A DNA stretch of 64,000 nucleotides from Pseudomonadota bacterium (GTDB taxonomy: Bacteria > Pseudomonadota > Gammaproteobacteria > Ga0077536): contig JADJYF010000010.1 of NCBI GenBank assembly GCA_016719885.1, positions 124,001-188,000 of the forward strand, read 5' to 3'. Both the position numbers and the translations under genes were made by a program. Positions within the stretch are counted from its first letter, which is position 1. Each line of letters opens with the position of its first letter. This document shows positions 38,890 to 48,369 of this stretch, one piece after another. The notes beneath the pieces are model-generated. The model did not search any database and was not told where the DNA came from. It saw nothing but the letters and a program-made list of their open reading frames with translations.

Positions 38890-39591
38890 TCAAACGACAT
38901 CCAGGCTCGACTTGTCCACCGCCAGGCCGGGGCCCATGGTGGTCGAGATCGAAATTGCCTGCATGTAGATGCCCTTGGCCGAGCTGGGCTTGGCCTTGCG
39001 CAGATCGGCGAGGATCGCTTCGAGGTTTGCCTTGAGCGCTTCGGGAGCGAACGAGGCTTTGCCAATCGGGCAATGGATGATGCCGGCCTTGTCGGTGCGG
39101 AACTGCACCTGGCCAGCCTTGGCATTACGCACTGCGGTGGTGACGTCGGTGGTGACAGTACCGACCTTGGGGTTCGGCATCAGACCGCGCGGACCAAGGA
39201 TCTGGCCGAGCTGACCGACGACACGCATGGAAGCGGGCGTCGCAATGGCGATGTCGAAATTGATATTGCCGGCTTTGACCTCGGTGGCGAGATCGTCGAG
39301 GCCGATCACGTCGGCGCCGGCGGCGCGGCCCGCTTCGGCGTCGGCGCCGTCAGCGAACAGCGCAACGCGCACCGACTTGCCGGTGCCGTGGGGCAGCACG
39401 GTGGAACCACGCACGACCTGATCGGATTTGCGCGGATCGACGCCGAGATTCACAGCGACGTCGACGGTTTCGTCGAACTTGGCCGAGGCAATGGTCTTGA
39501 CCAGCGCCAGCACTTCGTCGATGGCGCGCGGCTGGCGCGGGTTGCCAATTTTTTCGCGCAGGGCGCGTAAACGCTTACCTTGAGTCGCCAT
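38890..39591 (-). CDS. rplA: 50S ribosomal protein L1
   Basis: A 233-residue L1, E-site stalk protein and translational repressor of the L11 operon in other bacteria. The segments FDETVDVAVNLGVDPRKSDQ and LGPRGLMPNPKVGTVT are diagnostic. It follows rplK by 3 bp, so the pair is translationally coupled. Confidence 0.97.
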   Translation of the reverse strand: MATQGKRLRALREKIGNPRQPRAIDEVLALVKTIASAKFDETVDVAVNLGVDPRKSDQVVRGSTVLPHGTGKSVRVALFADGADAEAGRAAGADVIGLDDLATEVKAGNINFDIAIATPASMRVVGQLGQILGPRGLMPNPKVGTVTTDVTTAVRNAKAGQVQFRTDKAGIIHCPIGKASFAPEALKANLEAILADLRKAKPSSAKGIYMQAISISTTMGPGLAVDKSSLDVV

Positions 39592-39594
39592 TGC

Positions 39595-40023
39595 TTAACC
39601 CTCCACGTCCAGGCCCATGCTGCGCGCCGTACCGGCGATGCAGCGGACCGCGGCCTCGACGCTGGCGGCCGTCATGTCGGCAGCCTTGGTCTTGGCGATT
39701 TCTTCGAGCTGCGCGCGGGTCACTTTGCCAACCTTCGCGGAGTTCGGAGTGCCACTGCCCTTGGCGACGCCGGCAGCCTTCATCAACAACACCGGTGCCG
39801 GCGTGGTCTTGGTCACGAAGGTGAAGCTCTTGTCGCTATAGGCGGTGATCACCACGGGCGTCGGCAGACCGGGCTCGAGGTTGGCGGTGCGGGCGTTGAA
39901 CGCCTTGCAGAATTCCATGATGTTCAAGCCGCGCTGGCCGAGCGCCGGGCCGACCGGCGGGCTGGGGTTGGCCTGGCCGGCCTTCACCTGCAGCTTGATG
40001 TAAGCGTCTATCTTCTTTGCCAC
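39595..40023 (-). CDS. rplK: 50S ribosomal protein L11
   Basis: A 142-residue L11 of the GTPase-associated centre, needed for RelA activation in the stringent response. It starts with GTG (40023) after a GAGGAG site, giving (M)AKKIDAYIKLQVKAGQANPS. The conserved PPVGPALGQRGLNIMEFCK follows. The 101-bp gap to nusG carries a GGCGGC/GCCGCC hairpin where an L1-binding site could lie (not shown). Confidence 0.97.
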   Translation of the reverse strand: MAKKIDAYIKLQVKAGQANPSPPVGPALGQRGLNIMEFCKAFNARTANLEPGLPTPVVITAYSDKSFTFVTKTTPAPVLLMKAAGVAKGSGTPNSAKVGKVTRAQLEEIAKTKAADMTAASVEAAVRCIAGTARSMGLDVEG

Positions 40024-40124
40024 TTAAGGTCTCCTCGGGTGCAAGCGCCTCGCGGCTCCCCGTGCTGTTGGCGAGCTCAGGCCCGCGCTGTTACGTCGCT
40101 GCGGCGGCCACGCCGCCACGGACA

Positions 40125-40652
40125 TCAATCCTTGCTGACCTGCCCGAACTCGAGTTCCACCGGCGTCGAGCGGCCGAAAATCGATACCGCCACGCGCAAG
40201 CGGCTCTTCTCGTAGTTGACTTCCTCGACCACGCCGTTGAAATCGGTGAACGGGCCGTCGATGACGCGCACCACTTCGCCGACTTCGAACAGCACCTTTG
40301 GCCGCGGCTTTTCCACGCCTTCCTGGATGCGATCGAGAATGGCCTGCGCCTCGCGCGGCGAAATCGGCGCGGGCTTGTCGCTGCTGCCGCCGATGAATCC
40401 CATGACCTTCGGGCAGTCCTTCACCAAGTGCCAGGAGTCGTTGTCCATCTCCATTTCCACCAGCACGTAGCCGGGGAAGAATTTGCGGTCGCTCTTGCGT
40501 TTCTGGCCGTCCTTCATTTCCACGACTTCTTCAGTCGGGACCAGGATCTGGCCGAACTTGTCTTCCATGCTGCCGCGCTTGATGCGCTCTTCCAGCGAAC
40601 GCTTTACCTGGTTCTCAAACCCGGAGTAGGCATGTACCACGTACCAGTTCAT
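40125..40652 (-). CDS. nusG: Transcription termination/antitermination protein NusG
   Basis: A 175-residue NusG, which couples RNA polymerase to S10/ribosome or Rho. The NGN domain starts MNWYVVHAYSGFENQVKRSL, and the C-terminal KOW domain contains FEVGEVVRVIDGPFTDFNG. I use the ATG at 40652; the frame is open 49 codons upstream across the end of secE. It lies 11 bp after secE, the conserved pair. Confidence 0.97.
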   Translation of the reverse strand: MNWYVVHAYSGFENQVKRSLEERIKRGSMEDKFGQILVPTEEVVEMKDGQKRKSDRKFFPGYVLVEMEMDNDSWHLVKDCPKVMGFIGGSSDKPAPISPREAQAILDRIQEGVEKPRPKVLFEVGEVVRVIDGPFTDFNGVVEEVNYEKSRLRVAVSIFGRSTPVELEFGQVSKD

Positions 40653-40663
40653 TGCCACGATGA

Positions 40664-41041
40664 TTACGCCCCATGTCCAATGACAGATTGCATCGCCCAC
40701 CCCAGGAAGATGTCGAGCACCCACAACAGGAACGCGAACACCACGACCACGATCATCACGACGACGGTGGTCTGCACGGTTTCCTGGCGCGTCGGCCACA
40801 CGACCTTGCGCACTTCGATCTGCGCGTCGCGTACGAAGCCGATGACCATGCGCCCCTTGTCGGTCTGCGCTGCCAGCGCCACGGCCAGCACCACGTCCAG
40901 GATCATGCCGCCGATGCGCATGAGCCGCGGCGCGTCCGCGTAGTACTGGAAGGCCACCACGCCCGCCAGCAGCATCGCCAGCGCGACGACCAGCTTGACG
41001 GTGTCCATCGAATTGGTTTCGGCGACGACTTTGGTGTTCAT
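40664..41041 (-). CDS. secE: Preprotein translocase subunit SecE
   Basis: A 125-residue SecE with three predicted membrane helices (around residues 15-34, 40-58 and 94-118), the gammaproteobacterial long form. The conserved amphipathic segment ending EVRKVVWPTRQETVQTT precedes the last helix. It clamps SecY in the inner membrane. I start at MNTKVVAETN (41041). It lies between tRNA-Trp and nusG. Confidence 0.95.
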   Translation of the reverse strand: MNTKVVAETNSMDTVKLVVALAMLLAGVVAFQYYADAPRLMRIGGMILDVVLAVALAAQTDKGRMVIGFVRDAQIEVRKVVWPTRQETVQTTVVVMIVVVVFAFLLWVLDIFLGWAMQSVIGHGA

Positions 41042-41174
41042 ACGCGGAAGGCGGGCAGATTGCCGATCACTTTGCGCTCTTCGCAACGGACGCCTGCGCC
41101 CGATGCTGCCGCGCCGCTCGCACCTGCTGTTCTCATTTGTCCCGCCCTGTTCGCACGCAATGCATCGTCTAGAA

Positions 41175-41250
41175 TGGCAGGCCAGGAGGGAATCGAACCC
41201 CCAACCTGCGGTTTTGGAGACCGCCGCTCTGCCAATTGAGCTACTGGCCT
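41175..41250 (-). tRNA. tRNA-Trp (anticodon CCA)
   Basis: A 76-nt cloverleaf on the minus strand: acceptor AGGCCAG/CTGGCCT, D arm GCTCAATTGGCAGAGC, anticodon loop CTCCAAA with anticodon CCA, T loop GTTCGATTC, and an encoded 3' CCA. It lies between the second tuf and secE, a common place in gamma- and betaproteobacteria. Confidence 0.97.
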
Positions 41251-41308
41251 AGACGCTTTTCAACACATGGGCGGGCGGGTCGTTTCGACCTCACCCGCCG
41301 TCATTTTC

Positions 41309-42499
<1,191 letters not shown>

Positions 42500-42568
42500 G
42501 GCTCTCTTACCTCAAAAAATCACGTGCGTCCGACTGGCGGCACCTTGCTGGCCAGCCATTGAATTGGA

Positions 42569-42644
<76 letters not shown>

Positions 42645-42727
42645 CCTGAAACTATGCTGCGGACCGGCCTCCACCACCGAATGGCCACGCCACCCCGCGA
42701 TGCGCCTGCCCGTCCTCAACTCAGCTT

Positions 42728-42801
<74 letters not shown>

Positions 42802-42841
42802 CGGATTCGGACGTCCGAAGACTGTCCCAAGCTCAGCTGCA

Positions 42842-42926
42842 TGGTGGAGGGGGTAGGATTCGAACCTACGTAGGCAGAGCCGGCAGATTTACAGTCTGCT
42901 CCCGTTGACCGCTTGGGTACCCCTCC
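42842..42926 (-). tRNA. tRNA-Tyr (anticodon GTA), long variable arm
   Basis: An 85-nt class II tRNA: acceptor GGAGGGG/CCCCTCC, anticodon loop with GTA, a long variable arm, T loop GTTCGAATC, encoded CCA. It is the first gene of the tRNA-tuf-secE transcript, about 16 bp after the -10 box of the promoter at 42943-42971. Confidence 0.97.
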
Positions 42927-42942
42927 AAAACGGTAGCCGGAA

Positions 42943-42971
42943 ATTTTCGAAATTTTTTGCTGGCGTGTCAA
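42943..42971 (-). promoter_or_regulatory. Sigma-70 promoter of the tRNA-Tyr/Gly/Thr-tuf operon
   Basis: On the minus strand TTGACA (42966-42971) and GAAAAT (42943-42948) are 17 bp apart. An A/T-rich spacer precedes a GC-rich CCGGC discriminator, as at stringently regulated stable RNA promoters. The box lies between the tsaC stop and tRNA-Tyr. Confidence 0.7.
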
Positions 42972-42985
42972 CAAAAAGATCGCCT

Positions 42986-43537
42986 TCACAGCCTGATCAG
43001 CTCACCGCTGCGTCCATCGCGGATGGTTGTAGGCCGGGCCGAGGCGCCCAGCGCGCCTTGCAGGTAGAGGTCGACGTCGCCACTAAAGTAGCCACGCGCG
43101 GCGAGCAGGGTCCGCGCCGGGCGACGGCCAGCTGGATTGGCACTGGTCGAAACGAGAGGCCCGACCACCCGGCACAGGGCCGCCATCTGGGGATGGGCGG
43201 TCACTCGCACCGCAATATCGTGCGTCTTGCTCACCAGCCAGCGCGGCGCCGTCGGACGCGCGGGCAGTACCCAGGTGTGCGGGCCGGGCCAGCTCGCCAG
43301 GATGCAATCGAGCTGGGGGGTCTCGAGCGAGACCAGCTTGTCGAGCTGGGCGAGGTCGGCGGCGACCACGATGAAGGGTTTGGCCCGGGGTCGACGCTTG
43401 AGCTGCCGGATGCGCTGGCCTGCATCGCGGTCGGCCGCGCGCGCGGCGAGGCCGATGACCGCCTCGGTGGCATTGGCGACCACGCCGCCCCGGCGCAGGA
43501 CCACGGCCGCCCTGCAGACCTGCCAGTCGAAGGACAC
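42986..43537 (-). CDS. tsaC: Threonylcarbamoyl-AMP synthase (TsaC/RimN, YrdC family)
   Basis: This 183-residue YrdC-domain protein makes threonylcarbamoyl-AMP from threonine, bicarbonate and ATP for the t6A37 modification of ANN-decoding tRNAs. The segments GGVVANATEAVIGLAA and RPRAKPFIVVAADLAQL match the TsaC form, and the C-terminal Sua5 domain is absent. The start is GTG at 43537, 2 bp after the purE stop. It stands directly before the tRNA-tuf operon on the same strand. Confidence 0.93.
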   Translation of the reverse strand: MSFDWQVCRAAVVLRRGGVVANATEAVIGLAARAADRDAGQRIRQLKRRPRAKPFIVVAADLAQLDKLVSLETPQLDCILASWPGPHTWVLPARPTAPRWLVSKTHDIAVRVTAHPQMAALCRVVGPLVSTSANPAGRRPARTLLAARGYFSGDVDLYLQGALGASARPTTIRDGRSGELIRL

Positions 43538-43539
43538 GC

Positions 43540-44043
43540 TCAGGTGCCGCGCAGCTGACGGTCCTTCTCGAGAATCTTCTCGGCGTTGGCCTGACGCTCG
43601 TCGCGCAGGGCCTGCGCCAGGGCCGGGTCATCCAGGCTCATCATCTGTACGGCAAGATAAGCGGCGTTCTTGGCGCCGGCTTTGCCGATGGCGACACAGG
43701 CAACGGGGATGCCGCCAGGCATCTGCACGGTCGAAAGGAGCGCGTCCATGCCTTGCAGCGGCCCGCCATCCATGGGCACGCCTATGACCGGCCGCACGGT
43801 GTGGCCCGCGACGAATCCCGCCAGGTGCGCAGCCAGACCGGCGGCGGCAATGAACACCGCGCAGCCGCGCCGTTCCGCATCGGCGACGTAGGCCTGGGCC
43901 GCGGCCGGCGTGCGATGGGCGGACTTGATGTTCATTTCATAGCGAATGCCGAATTGGGCCAGGATGTCGGCGGTGGCCTGCATGGTCGGCAGGTCGGAAT
44001 CCGAGCCCATGAGGATGGCTACAAAACGGGACGGGGAAGTCAT
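43540..44043 (-). CDS. purE: N5-carboxyaminoimidazole ribonucleotide mutase
   Basis: A 167-residue class I PurE, converting N5-CAIR to CAIR in purine synthesis. The signature ILMGSDSDLPTMQATADIL at the start, IKSAHRTP with the catalytic histidine, and the AAAGLAAHLAGFVAG segment are clear. PurK, the usual partner, is not adjacent. It lies between topA and tsaC. Confidence 0.96.
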   Translation of the reverse strand: MTSPSRFVAILMGSDSDLPTMQATADILAQFGIRYEMNIKSAHRTPAAAQAYVADAERRGCAVFIAAAGLAAHLAGFVAGHTVRPVIGVPMDGGPLQGMDALLSTVQMPGGIPVACVAIGKAGAKNAAYLAVQMMSLDDPALAQALRDERQANAEKILEKDRQLRGT

Positions 44044-44090
44044 GATGACGCAGCCTCCACACTAGATGAGCTGGCGCGCAGAGGGCGCGT

Positions 44091-46565
44091 TCATTCGGGT
44101 TTCGATTTGGCCTTGGATTTGGCCTTGGCTTTCGCCTTTGCCTTGGCCTTGGGTTTGGCCTTCGCCTTCGCCTTGGCTTTTGCCTTGGGTGCCGCCTCGG
44201 CCTTGGCTTTTGGAGCCGCCTTGGCTTTCGGCGCCGCCTTCGCCTTGGCTGCGGTCGCGGCTCCGGCGCCGCGACGCATCGGCCCACCACGCCGCTGTGG
44301 CGCATTGGCCAGCAACTCCTGGCACGCCGCGAGGTCGAGGCCGGTCGGCTCGACATCCTTGGGGATGCGCGCATTGCGGGTGCCGTCGGTCACATAGGGA
44401 CCGTAGCGACCGTTGAGAACCTTGATGCCCTCGGCCTCGAACACGCGGATGGTCTTGGCGGCGTCAGCCACTTTCTTGGCCTCGACCAGTTCCAGTGCAC
44501 GCTCCAAGGTCACCGTGTACGGATCGTCTTCCTTGCCGAGCGCCACGAACTTGTCCGCATAGCGCACGTAGGGACCGAAACGGCCGATGTTGGCGGTCAG
44601 CTTGACGCCATCGGCGGTGACGCCGAGTTCGCGCGGCAGCTTGGTCAGTTCCATCGCTTCTTCGAGCGTGATGGCATCCATGCGCTGGCCGGTCTTGAGG
44701 CCGTAGAACTGCGGCTTTTCCTCGTCCTCGGTGGAACCGATGATGACGTAGGGTCCGTAGCGGCCCATGCGCACCGATACCGGCTTGCCGCTGACGGGAT
44801 CGACGCCCAACTCACGCGCCTGGTTGGCCTCCTGGCGCGAGACGTTCTCTTCCTTGTCCTTGACCTTGGCGGCAAAGGGCACCCAGAACTCGCGCAGCAA
44901 CGGGATCCAGTCACGCTCGCCGCGTGACACGGCGTCGAGCGAATCCTCCAGGCGCGCGGTGAACTCGTAGTCCACGTAGCTCGAGAAATGGTTGGTCAGG
45001 AACGTATTGACGATGCGGCCGATGTCGGTCGGCTGGAAACGCTTCTTGTCGAGATTGACGTATTCGCGCTGCACCAACGTCGAAATGATCGAGGCGTAGG
45101 TCGACGGACGACCGATACCGTACTCTTCGAGGGTCTTGACCAGGCTTGCTTCCGTGTAACGTGGCGGCGGCTCGGTGAAGTGCTGCTCACTGCGGATCTG
45201 CTCGAGGGCAATCTTCTGACCGACCTCGAGCGGCGGCAACGTCTTGTCTTCCGGCTCGACGTCGTCGGAGCCTTCCAGGTACACGCTCATGAAACCCGGC
45301 TCGGTGACCGTCGAGCCATTGGCACGGAACACGCCTTCGCTGCCGGCCGCGAGATCGGCGGCGACGGTATCGATGGTGGCCGGGATCATCTGGCAAGCGA
45401 CGGTGCGCTTCCAGATGAGATCGTAGAGCTTGAATTGTTCGTCGCTGAGACGTGATTTGATCTCCGCCGGCACGCGGAAGCAGGACGTCGGACGAATCGC
45501 TTCGTGAGCCTCCTGCGCGTTTTTCGAACTGGTCTTGAACACACGCGCCGCGTGCGGCACCTGGTCGCGGCCAAAACGCGAAGTGATGAACTGGCGCAGT
45601 TCATCCAGCGCTTCCTGCGCCAGGTTCAACGAATCGGTACGCATGTAGGTGATGAGGCCAACGGTGCCCGAGCCGACGTCGATACCCTCGTACAGCTGCT
45701 GCGCCACGCGCATCGCACGCTGCGCGGTGAAGCCGAGCTTGCGCACCGCTTCCTGTTGCAGGGTCGAGGTGATGAACGGCGGCGCGGGATTGCGCTTGCG
45801 CTGTTTCTTCTCGACGTTGGAAACGACCAGTTGGCCGCCGGCGCCGGCAATCAGGCGTTCACGGGCGGCGCTGGCATCGGCCTCGGTGGTAATCGTGAAC
45901 TGCTTGACCTTCTCACCCTTCAGCTCGCTCAGACGCGCCATGAAAGGCGTGCTGGCCGCCAGCAGATCGGCCTCGATGGTCCAATACTCGCGCGCGATGA
46001 ATTTCTCGATCTCCGCTTCGCGCTCGCAGATGAGTCGCAGCGCCGGGCTCTGCACCCGCCCCGCCGACAAACCGCGCTTGATCTTCTTCCACAGCAAGGG
46101 TGAAAGGTTGAAACCGACGAGGTAATCGAGCGCGCGCCGCGCCTGTTGCGCGTTGACGAGATCCATCGACACCTTGCGCGGCGTCTTGATGGCGTCCTTG
46201 ATGGCGCGCTCGGTGATTTCGTGAAACACCACGCGGTACACGTCCTTGCCTTCGAGCATGGCTCGATCGCGGAGCAGTTCCACCAAGTGCCAGGAAATCG
46301 CCTCGCCTTCGCGATCCAAGTCAGTCGCGAGGTAGAGCACATCGGCTTTCTTCATGGCCTTGGCGATGGCTTCGACGTACTTGGAATTACGCTCGATCAC
46401 CTCGTACTTCATGCGGAAGTCGTGTTCGGTATCGACCGCGCCTTCCTTGGGCAGCAAATCGCGCACGTGGCCATAGGATGCGAGGACTTCGAAGTCCTTG
46501 CCCAGGTATTTTTTGATGGTGCTGGCCTTGGCCGGCGATTCAACAATGACTAGATTGCTTGCCAT
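44091..46565 (-). CDS. topA: DNA topoisomerase I (type IA)
   Basis: This 824-residue enzyme relaxes negative supercoils. The Toprim domain shows Glu9 (VIVESPAKA) and the acidic triad in TDLDREGE (Asp82, Asp84, Glu86); the catalytic tyrosine is Tyr307 in GLITYMRTD. After the core come several Toprim_Crpt-type repeats (RMGRYGPYV, NIGRFGPYV, LNGRYGPYV). The four-cysteine zinc ribbons of E. coli TopA are absent, and a tail of about 51 Lys/Ala/Pro residues takes their place. I chose MASNLVIVESP at 46565. Confidence 0.96.
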   Translation of the reverse strand: MASNLVIVESPAKASTIKKYLGKDFEVLASYGHVRDLLPKEGAVDTEHDFRMKYEVIERNSKYVEAIAKAMKKADVLYLATDLDREGEAISWHLVELLRDRAMLEGKDVYRVVFHEITERAIKDAIKTPRKVSMDLVNAQQARRALDYLVGFNLSPLLWKKIKRGLSAGRVQSPALRLICEREAEIEKFIAREYWTIEADLLAASTPFMARLSELKGEKVKQFTITTEADASAARERLIAGAGGQLVVSNVEKKQRKRNPAPPFITSTLQQEAVRKLGFTAQRAMRVAQQLYEGIDVGSGTVGLITYMRTDSLNLAQEALDELRQFITSRFGRDQVPHAARVFKTSSKNAQEAHEAIRPTSCFRVPAEIKSRLSDEQFKLYDLIWKRTVACQMIPATIDTVAADLAAGSEGVFRANGSTVTEPGFMSVYLEGSDDVEPEDKTLPPLEVGQKIALEQIRSEQHFTEPPPRYTEASLVKTLEEYGIGRPSTYASIISTLVQREYVNLDKKRFQPTDIGRIVNTFLTNHFSSYVDYEFTARLEDSLDAVSRGERDWIPLLREFWVPFAAKVKDKEENVSRQEANQARELGVDPVSGKPVSVRMGRYGPYVIIGSTEDEEKPQFYGLKTGQRMDAITLEEAMELTKLPRELGVTADGVKLTANIGRFGPYVRYADKFVALGKEDDPYTVTLERALELVEAKKVADAAKTIRVFEAEGIKVLNGRYGPYVTDGTRNARIPKDVEPTGLDLAACQELLANAPQRRGGPMRRGAGAATAAKAKAAPKAKAAPKAKAEAAPKAKAKAKAKAKPKAKAKAKAKAKSKAKSKPE
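44097..44246 (-). repeat. Lys-Ala-rich low-complexity tail repeat within topA
   Basis: The last 51 codons of topA repeat KAKAAP and KA units, ending KSKAKSKPE. At DNA level this is an array of near-repeats of GCCTTG/GCCTTC-like hexamers (plus strand), prone to slippage. Comparable basic tails on type IA topoisomerases bind DNA and aid processive relaxation in other bacteria. Confidence 0.85.
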
Positions 46566-46634
46566 ACGGTGATGCGTTTCGAGTTTGCGTGCGGCGCTCG
46601 CGATGCGGTACCGCATCCGCTGGATGCGCGGACT

Positions 46635-47114
46635 TTAATGCAGATTGCGATTCAGGTCGTCCATCACCAGATCTTCCATCCACACGAAGGCGTGTTCCTG
46701 GCCAGGCTGATTGAACAGGACCATCAGGATGATCCATTTGAGCTGGCTGGCGTCGATTTCATCGTTCTCCAGCGCCAGGACCCGGTCGATCACGAGCTCG
46801 CGGGAGGTCGCGTCGAGCACCCCCGCCTGCTCTAGGAAGTACATGAAGCCACGACACTCGGCGTCGAGCTTGCGCTCTTCTTCAAGGGTATAGATCCGCG
46901 TCGAAGTGAGGGCCGCCACCGGCAGGCCATCGGACCCGGCGCGGTTGATTGCCAGTTCCTGCAACCAATCGAATGCCTTGGTCACCTGGCCGGCGTCGAA
47001 TCCTGCATCGCGCAATTCCGATTTGAGCCGATCCTGGTCGGCTTCAAGCTCCAGATCATCGTCGACGAAATGCTCGAAAAGGTAAATCAGGATATCGATT
47101 ACTGTCTGCTTCAT
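46635..47114 (-). CDS. smg: Smg family protein (DUF494)
   Basis: A 159-residue acidic protein of the DUF494/Smg family, whose function is not established. It has no signal peptide or membrane segment. MKQTVIDILIYLFEHFVDDD at the start and RGFMYFLEQAGVLDATSREL are family-typical. The conserved context dprA-smg-topA is present. I chose the ATG at 47114; the frame is open 15 codons further. Confidence 0.92.
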   Translation of the reverse strand: MKQTVIDILIYLFEHFVDDDLELEADQDRLKSELRDAGFDAGQVTKAFDWLQELAINRAGSDGLPVAALTSTRIYTLEEERKLDAECRGFMYFLEQAGVLDATSRELVIDRVLALENDEIDASQLKWIILMVLFNQPGQEHAFVWMEDLVMDDLNRNLH

Positions 47115-47186
47115 TGCCAACTGGTTCCCGGTTCGAACCTGCGAACGTCCACACAACATAAGGGCTTGAACGAAAGGTAAGTCGCG

Positions 47187-47207
47187 TAGACGGTCTAGCG
47201 TCTAGAC
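47187..47207. repeat. Cluster of four TAGAC/GTCTA half-sites upstream of smg
   Basis: Within 21 bp the pentamer TAGAC or its complement occurs at 47187-47191, 47193-47197, 47200-47204 and 47203-47207. They form nested inverted repeats, including the perfect palindrome CGTCTAGACG (47199-47208). It lies in the 116-bp dprA-smg gap and looks operator-like; no binding protein is known. Confidence 0.5.
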
Positions 47208-47230
47208 GTATGACGCCTGCCGGTCGGAAA

Positions 47231-48310
47231 CTAGCGGATCCGCAGGTAGCTGCCGGTGCCCTGCACCTGAATGATGCCCGCGAGTTCTAGTTTTAACAGC
47301 ATGGATGAAACCTCCTGGACCGTCAATCCGCTGCGCGACACCACGTCGTCAGCGGTAAACGTCTCCCATCCGCAGGCGTCGAGGACGCGTAGGTCGGCGG
47401 TCGCGGGCAGTGATGGGACGATATCGGCGGTTCGCGGTGCGACTCTCGATATCGGCAGCGTCGGCAACTCGTCGAGGATGTCCTGCACTTCTTCGACCAG
47501 TTTGGCGCCCTGCTTGATCAGCGCATGGCAGCCCTTGGTGAGCGGATTGTGGATGGAACCGGGTACGGCAAACACCTCGCGGCCCTGGTCCAGGGCATGC
47601 AGCGCCGTCGACAGCGAACCACTGCGCAGCGCCGCTTCCACCACCAGCGTGCCGACGGCCAGGCCACTGATGATGCGATTGCGCCGGGGAAAATTGGCCG
47701 GCAAGGGCGCCGCCCCGAAGGGAAACTCCGACACCAGCGCACCATGGTTCCGCACTTCCTCCGCCAGCGCACGGTGTTGGCGCGGGTAGACGTGGTTGAT
47801 CGCGCAACCGAGGACCGCGACGGTGGGCCCACCTGCCGCCAGCGCGCCGCGGTGGGCCGCGCCGTCGATTCCGCGCGCGAGGCCGCTGGTGACGACGATG
47901 CCGTGGGCCGCCAGTTGGCGTGCGAATGCATGGGCCGTATCGGCGCCGTGGGGGCTGGCCTGGCGGCTGCCCACCACCGCGACCTGAGACTGGCGCAGCC
48001 AATGCGACTGGCCATCGACGAACAGCAACAGCGGCGGCGACGGCGAGGCAGCGAGATGCGCGGGATAGTCCGTATCGCCGAGCACCAGCAAGTGATGTCC
48101 GGTCTCCGCCAGCCACGCGCATGCGTGGTCGGCGGCATGCCAGTCGGGCGCCATCCCGTGGCTTTTGAGCCAACGCAGGGCAGCCCGGGATCGTTCGTCG
48201 GCCGACGCGGGACCGCCTCGGAAATCAGACGCATATCGGGGATTGTTGCAGGCGGCCGCGTGGCAGGCCAGAAAAGTGCGCAGCATGGCGATGTCCAGTC
48301 CTTTGTCCAT
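47231..48310 (-). CDS. dprA: DNA-processing protein DprA/Smf
   Basis: A 359-residue DprA, which loads RecA on incoming single-stranded DNA during natural transformation. The Rossmann-like core shows VVGSRQASPHG, SGLARGIDGAAHRGAL, and FPRRNRIISGLAVGTLVVEA. A C-terminal winged helix (about residues 300-359) is present. The preceding gene is a LysM protein, a common pairing in gammaproteobacteria. Its presence is compatible with transformation but does not prove it. Confidence 0.95.
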   Translation of the reverse strand: MDKGLDIAMLRTFLACHAAACNNPRYASDFRGGPASADERSRAALRWLKSHGMAPDWHAADHACAWLAETGHHLLVLGDTDYPAHLAASPSPPLLLFVDGQSHWLRQSQVAVVGSRQASPHGADTAHAFARQLAAHGIVVTSGLARGIDGAAHRGALAAGGPTVAVLGCAINHVYPRQHRALAEEVRNHGALVSEFPFGAAPLPANFPRRNRIISGLAVGTLVVEAALRSGSLSTALHALDQGREVFAVPGSIHNPLTKGCHALIKQGAKLVEEVQDILDELPTLPISRVAPRTADIVPSLPATADLRVLDACGWETFTADDVVSRSGLTVQEVSSMLLKLELAGIIQVQGTGSYLRIR

Positions 48311-48369
48311 CGCCGGACATCATAACGGCGGCGCACGAAGCTTGCACTTCGGCACCCTTACCTCGGATG

